Program-made: the position numbers and the translations under genes
Notes under the pieces: model-generated
What the model saw: only the letters and a program-made list of their open reading frames with translations
Databases searched by the model: none
Told to the model about the DNA's origin: nothing
Part shown: positions 14,391 through 23,383 of the stretch, one piece after another
How the letters are laid out: each line of letters begins with the position of its first letter
Numbering within the stretch: the first letter of the stretch is position 1
NCBI RefSeq assembly: GCF_024623325.1
Contig: NZ_JANJZD010000013.1
Span: 1-64,000 of the forward strand
Source of the DNA: Acetatifactor muris
GTDB taxonomy: Bacteria > Bacillota > Clostridia > Lachnospirales > Lachnospiraceae
Reading direction: 5' to 3'
DNA length: 64,000 bases

Positions 14391-15896
14391 ATGCACAAGC
14401 AAAGCAGCAAACACATTATTCTGATTGCAGGCATACTCCTGCTTATTGCAGCCGGACTTGTCGGCCTGGTCCTGTACCGCTGCCACAGCAAAACTGTCTT
14501 CTCAGGTAATAATCCGCAGACAGACGATGGCAGAATGGATGATGATCTCATAAGGTTGTCCGAAGAAGATTACGAAGCCGTTCTTCTTTCCATGCATTCC
14601 CCCGGTCAGTTTCGGGAAGAAGATTTTTCTTCCTTCCGCGGAATCAATGCTCTTGTTACCTCCCACGCCATTTTGGACACTGCAGAGCTTTCCGCATATC
14701 TGGACTGCATTCTGAATTCCGGTAATGCCGTCACCAACCTTTATCTCTGCCTGGATCCGGAGCTTCTCTGGACAACCGTCAGACAAAATCCTGCTGACTG
14801 GAGTTCCGGCCTTCAGAATCATCTGTATTCCTATATGGAAGCGCATCCTGATATTACTTTCGAGATACTGCTTCCATATCCTTATATTGAGTACTGGCTG
14901 AATCTGAAGGAGGACAGGCTGAATACGCTTATTACCCTTTACCACACTTTGACAGTCGAGCTCTGCGCTTATCCAAATGTCAAAGTCTTTTTCCCTGGTG
15001 CGGAATACTGGCTGATGGTAAATCCCGACAATTATACGGATACCTTCTTTGATGCCAATGAAATCATCACGCAGAAAATTTTCCTGTCTGTCTTCTGTGA
15101 CAGCCTTTATCAGATTACACCCGAAAACGAAGATTCCTGCTGGACTTCTCTCCGTGACCTGATAGCCCGCGAAAAAGCCTCACCGACCTTTTACCCTGAT
15201 CTGTCCGACTGGTGCCTGGTATTCTTCGGGGACAGTGTCCTTGGCAATTTCCCGGGCAGCTCCTCCATTCCCGGTTATGTGGCCGGACTGTCCGATGCTG
15301 CAGTTTATAATTTCGCCATAGGCGGGTCCAGCGGTGCCTCCCACGGCGAGGGCACACAGGATTTTCCAAATATTATCGATGACTTCCTGGCAGAGAATAC
15401 TTCTCCTTCTGATTCCGGTACCCTCTTCACCCCCGGGGGGGAAGAAGCCGGGAATTTCAGACGAAAAAATCTCTGTTTTATTATCAACTACGGTTTTAAT
15501 GACTATTTCAGCGGCTCCCGGATAGAAAACCTCGAGGATCCTTATGACACAGCAACTTTCAAAGGCGGTCTGCGCACCTGTATTACCAAATTGCAGACAG
15601 CTTTTCCCGATGCCGGCTTCATTCTGGTTACGCCTACCCACACCGGCTATTTCAACCGGGGAATGGACAAAAACGGTACTGACGGCGATATTTTTCCCGC
15701 CTATATCAGCGCATCTCTGGAACTGGCTGAAGAATTAAACCTGTCATTTATCGACAATTATAACAATTATATCATTACAGATGAAAATCTGGGAGAGTAC
15801 CTGTCGGATACCTGCCATCCCAACGAAAAGGGGCGCCTGCTTCTGGCCACCACACTTATGTACTTTATCCATGAAGAGATGGCTGACAACATTTAA
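14391..15896 (+). CDS. Membrane-anchored SGNH/GDSL-type hydrolase or acyltransferase
   Basis: A 501-residue protein with one N-terminal transmembrane anchor (residues 9-29) and a long external part. The SGNH motifs are in the C-terminal domain: GDS at 280-282 (VFFGDSVLGN), a glycine turn GGSSG at 311-315, GFND at 368-371 and DTCHPNEKG with catalytic Asp473/His476. The 250-residue region before the catalytic domain is unassigned. Such enzymes add or remove O-acyl groups on surface glycans. AAGGAGAATGATTC precedes the ATG. It is one of only two plus-strand genes in the glycan region. Confidence 0.8.
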   Translation: MHKQSSKHIILIAGILLLIAAGLVGLVLYRCHSKTVFSGNNPQTDDGRMDDDLIRLSEEDYEAVLLSMHSPGQFREEDFSSFRGINALVTSHAILDTAELSAYLDCILNSGNAVTNLYLCLDPELLWTTVRQNPADWSSGLQNHLYSYMEAHPDITFEILLPYPYIEYWLNLKEDRLNTLITLYHTLTVELCAYPNVKVFFPGAEYWLMVNPDNYTDTFFDANEIITQKIFLSVFCDSLYQITPENEDSCWTSLRDLIAREKASPTFYPDLSDWCLVFFGDSVLGNFPGSSSIPGYVAGLSDAAVYNFAIGGSSGASHGEGTQDFPNIIDDFLAENTSPSDSGTLFTPGGEEAGNFRRKNLCFIINYGFNDYFSGSRIENLEDPYDTATFKGGLRTCITKLQTAFPDAGFILVTPTHTGYFNRGMDKNGTDGDIFPAYISASLELAEELNLSFIDNYNNYIITDENLGEYLSDTCHPNEKGRLLLATTLMYFIHEEMADNI

Positions 15897-15900
15897 TTCA

Positions 15901-15948
15901 GGAAACGCAGTGCTCTGTCAGTACCTCTGATAGAGCACTGCATTTTCC
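15901..15948. terminator. Bidirectional terminator between convergent genes
   Basis: GCAGTGCTCT (15907-15916) pairs perfectly with AGAGCACTGC (15932-15941), extended by GGAAA/TTTTCC. The hairpin stands just after the SGNH gene and overlaps the last codons of the convergent membrane-protein gene, serving both directions. Confidence 0.8.
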
Positions 15949-17522
15949 TGCTCCACAATTTTATCATACCCCGCCTGAATGCACTTCTCTTCCACAGGCC
16001 CTCCGGGCACCACACAGAGATATCTGCTCTGAAGCGTATCAAAGTGCTCCAGCACATAGCCCGGCATACAGCAGCTGATGCCAAAGCCCTCCGGCAATGC
16101 GTACAGCAGCTGCCACTGTGTATTTACATTTATCCCTTCCACAGTATCATTAAATACCCAGATTACCACATTTTCATAATTCGGCACATTCTCTTCCTTC
16201 AATTCCAGACGTCCGGAAAGCGTATTGTCCCATACTTCCAGAGAAGCCAGTCGCTCCTCCTGCACAAACGGTACCTGATAGTCATAAGGGTCCAGCCCCA
16301 TGTAAAAAAAGAAATAGGCAAAAGTAACTCCCAGTACTGCTGCCTTTTTATAGAATTTCGTCTCCATCAGAGCAATCAGGAATATTGCTGCCGCAATAAA
16401 GGTTAACAGATGCTTACTGCCCTCTGTCAGCTTATACATAAGCAACAGCGCAAACAACATGGAAAAAAAGCAGAACGCCAGATGTGCCTGGATTATGAAC
16501 TGAATCTTCATTTCCTTCTCTTCGTTTTCCAGCTTCCAGGCTCCCTTCCGCAGCCTGTACCAGTCTCTGACACTCTGCACCGTCAGCACCATCATGCACA
16601 CCAGATGGCAGACAAAAAATGCCCCTGAAGCCAGTCCTGTGGAAAAGCCCTGGCGCATATGATTCAGGAAATCCCGCCCCATATAAAACAGTTTTCCCAG
16701 GGTAAAACGAATTCCGCCCCACAATCCCTGCTCAAAGAAAGCAGAAGCCCAGTCCGTGAAAAAGAGCGGCGCAAAGTATTCGGCTCCCAGGTAATGCTTG
16801 ATGCAGGCATACACTCCCACTACCGCTGTCAATACCGCAAATGCCCCTGCTGCTCCCTTCCACCTGCTTTTTCGGATCCAGAGAAAGGCCGGAAGCAGCA
16901 GAAACAGAGCAAGATAGGGCCGCATCAATGTCATTGTGGCCGCCAGCAGGAACAGCAGCACCAGTTTATACCCCTTCTCCCGGCGCAGATAATTAACAGC
17001 CAGCGAATAGAAAATAATCAGCATACTGAAGCAAATGACCTCCGGCATTACAGAAAGCATATAACGCACAAAGGGGGTATACAGACAAAACAAAAGCGCC
17101 AGAACGCCCAGCTGCTTCCACGCAGGCCGCACAAGCCACACAAAAAGGAAGCAGCACAGCGCCATCAGAAAAATGTTGCAGTATATGGGGGACATCAGAT
17201 TCCAGCCGAAAATCAGTCCCCAGATAATCCACGGGAACACCAGCACAGGACTCCAGGCCGCAAAGGAAAGCTTCAGCGCATGGCTTTCATTAAAGCCAAA
17301 ATATCCCTGGGGATACCCATAATGAATGATTCCCTCCACCTGCTTATAATAAAACAGCTCATCATTCCATTCAGAGACAGGCAGATAGACCTGGCCTATG
17401 GTAAATCCCTGTGCCGCGCAGTATACCAGACAGCAGAATACCGGAAGAGCGGCCAGAAGCAGGGCTTTTACAAGCGTAATTCCTCTATTATCCTCTTTCC
17501 ACCAGACAACTATTTTTTCCAT
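15918..17522 (-). CDS. Polytopic membrane protein, GT-C-like (possible lipid-linked sugar transferase)
   Basis: A 534-residue protein with about ten to twelve hydrophobic segments. The first outer loop carries VSEWNDELFYYKQVEGIIHY, with acidic residues placed as in GT-C enzymes that use polyprenyl-phosphate sugars, and a soluble C-terminal domain of about 120 residues. It is downstream of a GtrB-like gene that would make the lipid-linked donor, which fits a glycan-decorating role. The ATG at 17522 follows AGAGGAAAG; a GTG four codons earlier has no ribosome site. Specific activity is unknown. Confidence 0.65.
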   Translation of the reverse strand: MEKIVVWWKEDNRGITLVKALLLAALPVFCCLVYCAAQGFTIGQVYLPVSEWNDELFYYKQVEGIIHYGYPQGYFGFNESHALKLSFAAWSPVLVFPWIIWGLIFGWNLMSPIYCNIFLMALCCFLFVWLVRPAWKQLGVLALLFCLYTPFVRYMLSVMPEVICFSMLIIFYSLAVNYLRREKGYKLVLLFLLAATMTLMRPYLALFLLLPAFLWIRKSRWKGAAGAFAVLTAVVGVYACIKHYLGAEYFAPLFFTDWASAFFEQGLWGGIRFTLGKLFYMGRDFLNHMRQGFSTGLASGAFFVCHLVCMMVLTVQSVRDWYRLRKGAWKLENEEKEMKIQFIIQAHLAFCFFSMLFALLLMYKLTEGSKHLLTFIAAAIFLIALMETKFYKKAAVLGVTFAYFFFYMGLDPYDYQVPFVQEERLASLEVWDNTLSGRLELKEENVPNYENVVIWVFNDTVEGINVNTQWQLLYALPEGFGISCCMPGYVLEHFDTLQSRYLCVVPGGPVEEKCIQAGYDKIVEQENAVLYQRY

Positions 17523-17548
17523 CTTTCCTCTCACTCTGCAAATTCACA

Positions 17549-18487
17549 CTACTCCAGATTCATTTTCTCTCTGATTACATACTGAGGAGAATTGTTCAGG
17601 CTGATGTAAATCCGCCCGATGTACTCTCCGATCAGCCCCAGCATCAGCATCATCATGCCGCCGAAAAACACAATGGCAGCCATGGTAGAACTGAAGCCCA
17701 TAGGCACATCCGGATTCAGAAAACGCTTTATTATCGTATAGATTCCATACAAAAAACCGGCAACCGCACTTATCGCGCCCAGCGCTGTGGCAATTCTCAG
17801 AGGCTTCACCGAAAAAGCAGTAAATCCGTTAAACCACAGAGAAAACAATTTCTTCAATGTATAACCGGATGTCCCCACACTGCGTTCCCTGTGGTTCACC
17901 GGCACATTGGCAATATTCTTCGTGGCCCGCAGTACCAGGCCGATTACATATGGATACGAATTCTCGTAGCGAATCATATCTTCCACCACAAATCTTTTCA
18001 CAGCAAAGTAGCTGGAAATATACAGGTCCGCCGGTTTCCCCAGCATAGTGCGGGTCATGCGCTCATTCATCTTACTGCCCAGATTTCGGAACCCGGAATG
18101 CTGCTTGTGCTCATATCTGGCATACACGGCGTCAAAGCCTTCCTCCAGCTTTTCCAGCAGCCTGTCCACCTCATCCGCCGGTGTCTGGCCGTCATCGTCC
18201 AGGCAGACCACATAATCGCCATCCGAATAACGCAGCCCTGCCATCAATGCGGAATGCTGTCCGAAATTTCTGGCAAAGTCAATTCCCTTGACTTTCCCGT
18301 CTTCTTCACACAGTTTTCGGATGACATCCCGTGTATTATCAGGGGAACAATCATTTACCAGGAAAATATCATACTGGTACTGCTTCATGGTATTCATTTT
18401 TTCTCTGATTTCGGTCACCACCTGCTCAAGCGTCTGTTCCGACCGGTAACAGGGAATCACAAAACTGATTTTTTTCATTTTTTCCAT
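17549..18487 (-). CDS. GT2 glycosyltransferase with membrane tail (GtrB/ArnC-like)
   Basis: A 312-residue GT-A enzyme: KKISFVIPCYRSEQTL at the N-terminus, VNDCSPDN near 43-50, the metal-binding CLDDDGQTPADEV near 95-107, and two C-terminal transmembrane helices (about 230-252 and 265-290). The layout matches GtrB/ArnC-type enzymes that place a sugar on undecaprenyl phosphate. It lies 26 bases upstream of a GT-C-like protein, the usual partner. Start ATG at 18487, with GAGGCATATGAA upstream. Confidence 0.85.
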   Translation of the reverse strand: MEKMKKISFVIPCYRSEQTLEQVVTEIREKMNTMKQYQYDIFLVNDCSPDNTRDVIRKLCEEDGKVKGIDFARNFGQHSALMAGLRYSDGDYVVCLDDDGQTPADEVDRLLEKLEEGFDAVYARYEHKQHSGFRNLGSKMNERMTRTMLGKPADLYISSYFAVKRFVVEDMIRYENSYPYVIGLVLRATKNIANVPVNHRERSVGTSGYTLKKLFSLWFNGFTAFSVKPLRIATALGAISAVAGFLYGIYTIIKRFLNPDVPMGFSSTMAAIVFFGGMMMLMLGLIGEYIGRIYISLNNSPQYVIREKMNLE

Positions 18488-18544
18488 TTCATATGCCTCT
18501 TATTTCCGTTCCAAAACCGATGCATTCATTGTCTGCGCCGCCGT

Positions 18545-19090
18545 CTATACACGGTCCAGACCCTGCAGCGGATTTATGGCAGCCATCCATACAATATCCC
18601 GGTATTGGCCATCTATACGCACATCATCCCGCAGGCAGGCCTCTCTGATAAACCCCGCTTTCTCATAGCTGCCGATGGCCTGCAGGTTATCAGAAAGCGC
18701 CCGAAGATAAATTCGGTGCAGTCCCTCTTCTTCAAAACAATAGCGGAGCATCAGCTTTGCGGCGGCAGTGCCCACGCCGCGTCCCCTGGCCTGCGCCTCT
18801 CCGATAAATATACCGTATTCCGCCTTATTGTGCTGCCTGTCAATATCCCGTATATACACACTGCCCAACGGCTTCCCAGTGCCGATTTCACAGATCATCA
18901 TCTGTATGGCTCTGCCGGTGCATATCATATTCTGAATCCATTTTTCATGCCCTTCTCTGGTGAATCGTTCCTGATAAATGAAGTTTTTCCTCACCTCATC
19001 AGTGTTCCGCCAGGCTATGATGAAATCCGTATCCTCCTGCGTCATAAGGCGCAGGCAGATACCTGCTTTTTTATCAATGTATTGATTCAT
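18545..19090 (-). CDS. GNAT-family N-acetyltransferase (possible PseH-like)
   Basis: A 181-residue GNAT protein. The acetyl-CoA loop is ARGRGVGTAAAK near residues 107-118, and the N-terminal IIAWRNTDEVRKNF and late ALSDNLQAIGSYEKAGF are typical. The ATG at 19090 follows AGGAGTATGTCTG. It lies between two GT2 genes in a locus that also contains pseB and pseC, so it could acetylate the 4-amino sugar as PseH does, but general RimJ/RimL-like activity cannot be excluded from sequence alone. Confidence 0.75.
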   Translation of the reverse strand: MNQYIDKKAGICLRLMTQEDTDFIIAWRNTDEVRKNFIYQERFTREGHEKWIQNMICTGRAIQMMICEIGTGKPLGSVYIRDIDRQHNKAEYGIFIGEAQARGRGVGTAAAKLMLRYCFEEEGLHRIYLRALSDNLQAIGSYEKAGFIREACLRDDVRIDGQYRDIVWMAAINPLQGLDRV

Positions 19091-19144
19091 CAGACATACT
19101 CCTGTCTCCCCTTTTACCCATGAACAGTAAAAAGGGAAATACAA

Positions 19145-20110
19145 TCATTTTTCTCCTTCCGACTTGCCGGGGCACTGTGTTTTTTCCGACTTTTCAGCTG
19201 TAATCCTGGTGAGTCTGTACTCAAAGTCACGTTTGTCCTTCGCCGTCATAACCTCCAGAATCATACCGGCAAAAAAGGATTGAATTCCCGCCAATATCAT
19301 AAATCCGCACACAATCAGCGTGGGAAATCTGGGTACCAGACCTGTTCGAAAATATTCACTGAAAATAGGCATCATAAATGCAAGTGCCAACGCTACCAGC
19401 ACCAGACAGATCATGCCAAAAAAGTGCAGAGGCCGGTAGTTTCTGTACAGCTGCAGCATCTTGCGTATCACTCTCATCCCGTCGCTGTAGGTATTCAGCT
19501 TTGACACACTGCCCTCCGGCCTGTCCCTGTACTCCACAACCACATTCTCTACCTGCATATTGTAATTTACCGCATGAATAGTCATTTCCGTCTCTATCTC
19601 AAATCCTTTGGAGAACACAGGAAACGTTTTCACAAATCCATAGCTGAACGCCCGATACCCTGTCATAATGTCTTTAATATCCGTATGAAACAGTCTGTTA
19701 ATCCCAAAGCGCATCAGACTGTTGCCAAAATTATGAAACGGACGTTTATTCTCTGTAAAGTAAGTGGAAGAAAGCCTGTCCCCCACCACCATGTCCGCAT
19801 TATGATTCAACACTTTGTCCGTCATCTCTTTGGCACAGTTCAACGGATAGGTATCGTCACCATCTATCATCAGATAACATTCCGCCTCAATCTCACGGAA
19901 CATCCTGCGGATGACACTTCCCTTTCCCTGTCTGTACTCATGGCAAATACATGCTCCCGCCGCTTTCGCCAGCTCTGCTGTCCTGTCTGTAGAATTATTA
20001 TCATATACGTAGATTACTGCTTCCGGCAACGCTTCCCGGACATCCCGCACTACTTTTTCGATAGTCTGTTCTTCGTTATAACAGGGAATTAATACTGCAA
20101 TTTTATCCAT
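19145..20110 (-). CDS. GT2 glycosyltransferase with membrane tail (DPM1-like)
   Basis: A 321-residue GT-A enzyme: KIAVLIPCYNEEQTIEKVV, the nucleotide-binding YDNNSTDRT, and MIDGDDTYP as the metal-binding site near residue 82. Two C-terminal hydrophobic helices lie at about 232-250 and 262-285. It probably transfers a sugar to polyprenyl phosphate. GGAGTGAACGA precedes the ATG. It is the first gene of the minus-strand run 20110 to 12266 and diverges from the plus-strand membrane gene at 20351. Confidence 0.85.
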   Translation of the reverse strand: MDKIAVLIPCYNEEQTIEKVVRDVREALPEAVIYVYDNNSTDRTAELAKAAGACICHEYRQGKGSVIRRMFREIEAECYLMIDGDDTYPLNCAKEMTDKVLNHNADMVVGDRLSSTYFTENKRPFHNFGNSLMRFGINRLFHTDIKDIMTGYRAFSYGFVKTFPVFSKGFEIETEMTIHAVNYNMQVENVVVEYRDRPEGSVSKLNTYSDGMRVIRKMLQLYRNYRPLHFFGMICLVLVALALAFMMPIFSEYFRTGLVPRFPTLIVCGFMILAGIQSFFAGMILEVMTAKDKRDFEYRLTRITAEKSEKTQCPGKSEGEK

Positions 20111-20350
20111 TCGTTCACTCCATCTGAATCCATTCCCACAAATATCCTGCCATAAAAATATAAATATAATAGATTATACCACTTTCATACAGTGTCAGCC
20201 ACTTTTTTATAAAAATATATTTAGAATGCAGCCATTCCTGATAAGCATTCCTTATATTTGTATATCAAATCTTTCTGGATTTTACACAAATAATATGTTA
20301 TAACAGATTTAAACCACTTTGTGTAATTAAGGAAATATGGGGATTTTATT

Positions 20351-22051
20351 ATGATAAGACAAACTGTATACACTTTTTCTCTGCGTTCCGTTAAAATTCT
20401 CCTGTTGTTTCTCACTGGTATGCTCCTCGTTTCCGGGCTGCTTTTCACCTGCTATTCCCTGGACATGGAGACGCAGCTGGTATTATTCCAATGGGATAAC
20501 CTCCTCATAACGCTGCCGGGAACCGCCCTTCTCGGTGCAGTAATTTATGCTGTTATCCAGGTCTCCGGGAATACTCTTCCTGCAGTCCGCCGGCTTCTGC
20601 GTCTTGTTGTTCTGTGCTGGTGCATGATATTCGGCATTATCCTGATTCTGTTCAGTAAATCTGTTCCCACAAGTGACAGCTATTCTGTATACCAGATTGC
20701 CTGCCAACTGGCAGCAGGAGATACCTCTGTCATCCATCCCACGCAATCTTATCTATCCTATTATCCGCAGCAAACAGGACTGGTAGCTTTCCTGGAACCT
20801 CTGATTCGGATATGGAATCTGTTCCCCTTCCATATGCCGGCCTATCATTTTATCAAGCTCATTTACCTTTTGGCAGGATGTGTCATCATTTTCTTTCAGG
20901 AACAGACAGTCCATCTTCTGTGGAAGGATGCAAAAGCAGATTGCCTGTATTTGGTTCTGGCAGGTCTTAACTTTCCCCTGCTGATATATATGTCCTTTAT
21001 CTATGGGGAAATTCCGTCTTTCGCGGCCATATCTGTGGGGTTCTATTTGCTTACCAGGCTTCTCACAGATGAGAACAGCCAGGCACCACAGGCCCCTGAG
21101 ACCACTTTGTCCAATCGTTATTTCGCAGCATATCATCGGTTCTTGACTGCGGCAGGCAGCCTGTTTTTCTTTACACTAAGCGTGATGCTCCGGAAAAACT
21201 CTTTAATCTTCATTATCGCGGCAGTGATCGTAATGGCTCTCCGGGGATTTTCACACAGACGTCCGGCTATGATTCTGCTGGCAGCTCTCTGTATGGCCTG
21301 TTCCCTGGCCATTCTGCCCTGCATACAGAAATTCTATGAATATCGCTCCGGCAGTACCATCAGCTCCGGTGTTCCTGCCATTTCCTATTTTGCTATGGGA
21401 ATGCAGGAATCCTCTCGGGCAGATGGCTGGTATAATGGTTTTAACTTTGATACCTATCAAAATGCTGGAATGAACACAGAAACGGCCACAGCCATCAGTC
21501 GAGAAGCTATCCGGAAACGTCTGGCCCATTTTCAGGAAAATCCCGGCTATGCTGTCAGATTCTATATGAATAAATATTTGTCTCAATGGGTTGACGGCAC
21601 TTATGCCTGCCGTCAGGCTACAATGGCCACCTTTGGCGGCAGAAAGCCTTTCTTTGTCTCCCTCTATGAAGGGAATGGCAGTAAATATCTGATTTTCTAC
21701 TGCAACCTCTACCAGAATATTCTGTATCTGGGTACCTTCTGGTTCTGCCTTGCATCCTTTCGACAGGGCAGGAAACCAACACCAGCTTGTTCTGCGGAAT
21801 ATTCTTACAACGCTGAACTCCCGGCTTATCTGGGGCTTATAGGCATGCTGGGCGGCTTTCTGTTCCATATGCTGTGGGAGGCCAACGCCCGCTATATCTT
21901 TCCCTATGGACTTGCCATGCTTCCCTGCTGTGCCAGGGGCCTCTCTCTTCTGAGCGACAGTCTCAGTAATAAGTTCCTCCGAGAAAGATCCCCCAGAAAT
22001 AATAAATCCCGCAGGCCAGATGCCACAGATAAGCCAGCCACTGCAAAATGA
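20351..22051 (+). CDS. Polytopic membrane glycosyltransferase-like protein (GT39/GT-C type)
   Basis: A 566-residue protein with about twelve hydrophobic segments. The first large outer loop has SKSVPTSDSYSVYQIACQLA, followed by PTQSYLSYYPQQTGLVAF; the paired acidic and tyrosine residues are placed as in GT39-type transferases. The substrate is unknown. It is on the plus strand, unlike most neighbours, and its last 89 bases overlap tail-to-tail with the end of the minus-strand membrane gene at 21963. Confidence 0.7.
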   Translation: MIRQTVYTFSLRSVKILLLFLTGMLLVSGLLFTCYSLDMETQLVLFQWDNLLITLPGTALLGAVIYAVIQVSGNTLPAVRRLLRLVVLCWCMIFGIILILFSKSVPTSDSYSVYQIACQLAAGDTSVIHPTQSYLSYYPQQTGLVAFLEPLIRIWNLFPFHMPAYHFIKLIYLLAGCVIIFFQEQTVHLLWKDAKADCLYLVLAGLNFPLLIYMSFIYGEIPSFAAISVGFYLLTRLLTDENSQAPQAPETTLSNRYFAAYHRFLTAAGSLFFFTLSVMLRKNSLIFIIAAVIVMALRGFSHRRPAMILLAALCMACSLAILPCIQKFYEYRSGSTISSGVPAISYFAMGMQESSRADGWYNGFNFDTYQNAGMNTETATAISREAIRKRLAHFQENPGYAVRFYMNKYLSQWVDGTYACRQATMATFGGRKPFFVSLYEGNGSKYLIFYCNLYQNILYLGTFWFCLASFRQGRKPTPACSAEYSYNAELPAYLGLIGMLGGFLFHMLWEANARYIFPYGLAMLPCCARGLSLLSDSLSNKFLRERSPRNNKSRRPDATDKPATAK

Positions 22052-23309
22052 GGAGAAGTCTTTCCTTCTTTCCGGAATTTCCGGTGCTTCTGCCGGCAGT
22101 TTTCTGCAGCAAAAGCAGCAATGCCCCAAAATGGCAGAAAAAGATACCATACATGTATCCCCATGAAAAATTAAAATCCACCTTGCGGAAGCCCTTTTCA
22201 TAAAGCAGAAAGGCCTCCGCAAATCCCACCAGATACAGCTGCCAGGAAAAACGGAAAAGGCTGTTCTTCCTGCACTCTCTGAAATTCAGCACAAGTACCA
22301 GCAGCGGAAATCCGATTGCCAGGCATACAGCCAGCGGAATGTTGTCACAATATTGCGCCCAAACTTCTCCAAAGCAGAAGCCGATTCCTCCCTCTTCGCC
22401 GTCTTCCGGCATGAATACACCTCTGTATTGATACAGCAGCGCTGTAAAAGTGGGGATAAAACACACACCCAGCTGTATTGTGGGAACAAAGTTTTGAAAT
22501 TTCGCCCGAATCAGACGATACAGCATAATCAATCCGGCAGTGCTCACCATCACCAGTGTAAAACTGGGTTTTGTCATGGTTGCAATCAACAGAAACAGGG
22601 AAAAAAGCATGTAATCCTTTAGTGCCGCCTGCTTTTTCCCTTCTCCGCCGCAGAGAATTTCTCTTCCCTTTCCTGCCCGGAGTATCACTCCATTCTCATA
22701 CACTGGCAGCAGTTTCCCATACCACAAAAAGGCCAGAATCGCAAATGGTCTGGCTGCCATGTAGGTAGCATTATGAAAAGGATTGGGCGAAAAGACACCT
22801 ATATTTTTGAATTTAATACCCGGCAGGTAAATGCCGTCGGGGGGATACAACATGGAGATGAAAAAAAGAGACGCAGAAAACAGGCTCACTGCAATTCCCA
22901 CAGGAACAGACAGGCCTGTATCCTCCCCGCCCTTGTCTGTCCCTGTGCTTCCAGAGGCCATTTTTCTTCCGTCTCCACATAACAGACGGTTAAAAGCCAG
23001 CTTCGTAATCACCAGGCTCAGACTGTTCAGCAACATGGCGGAGATGGCCACAGCCATCTCCGGCGATGCAGCAAAATGAATCAATGCAGCCAATTTGAAA
23101 AATACAGGATAGGGAAAGCTGTAACCGCTGTCCAGCCCCTGCATTTCCAGAATGTACGCTTTCATATCCGAATGATAATGCTCCAGATCTCCATACACCT
23201 GCCTGCCGAACAGGGTCAGTGTCAATGCTGAGAACAACACCAGCACCACGGTGAATACCGCCCAGTCAATGAATCTGTTCTTTTTCCGCATTGTCTCTGT
23301 ACAATTCAT
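21963..23309 (-). CDS. Polytopic membrane protein of the glycan operon
   Basis: A 448-residue protein with roughly ten hydrophobic segments. The loop GDLEHYHSDMKAYILEMQGL near residues 40-60 and PNPFHNATYMAARPFAIL resemble outer-loop motifs of GT-C-like transferases of actinobacterial and clostridial cell-wall loci, but no family can be named with certainty. The ATG at 23309 follows AAGGAAGACTGT; the frame is open 20 codons upstream without a ribosome site. It is the last gene of the gmd-glf-manC-pseC unit. Confidence 0.65.
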   Translation of the reverse strand: MNCTETMRKKNRFIDWAVFTVVLVLFSALTLTLFGRQVYGDLEHYHSDMKAYILEMQGLDSGYSFPYPVFFKLAALIHFAASPEMAVAISAMLLNSLSLVITKLAFNRLLCGDGRKMASGSTGTDKGGEDTGLSVPVGIAVSLFSASLFFISMLYPPDGIYLPGIKFKNIGVFSPNPFHNATYMAARPFAILAFLWYGKLLPVYENGVILRAGKGREILCGGEGKKQAALKDYMLFSLFLLIATMTKPSFTLVMVSTAGLIMLYRLIRAKFQNFVPTIQLGVCFIPTFTALLYQYRGVFMPEDGEEGGIGFCFGEVWAQYCDNIPLAVCLAIGFPLLVLVLNFRECRKNSLFRFSWQLYLVGFAEAFLLYEKGFRKVDFNFSWGYMYGIFFCHFGALLLLLQKTAGRSTGNSGKKERLLLILQWLAYLWHLACGIYYFWGIFLGGTYY

Positions 23310-23383
23310 ACAGTCTTCCTTTCGCTGCTTTCTTCTCCGATTCAGCTTTCCCCCACGCCGGCATAGCACATTGAAAATCCACC

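Noticed and set aside
17891-19123. Plus-strand frame of 410 codons opposite the GT2 and GNAT genes
   Set aside because: Shadow of real minus-strand genes; product rich in His/Ile with no family features.
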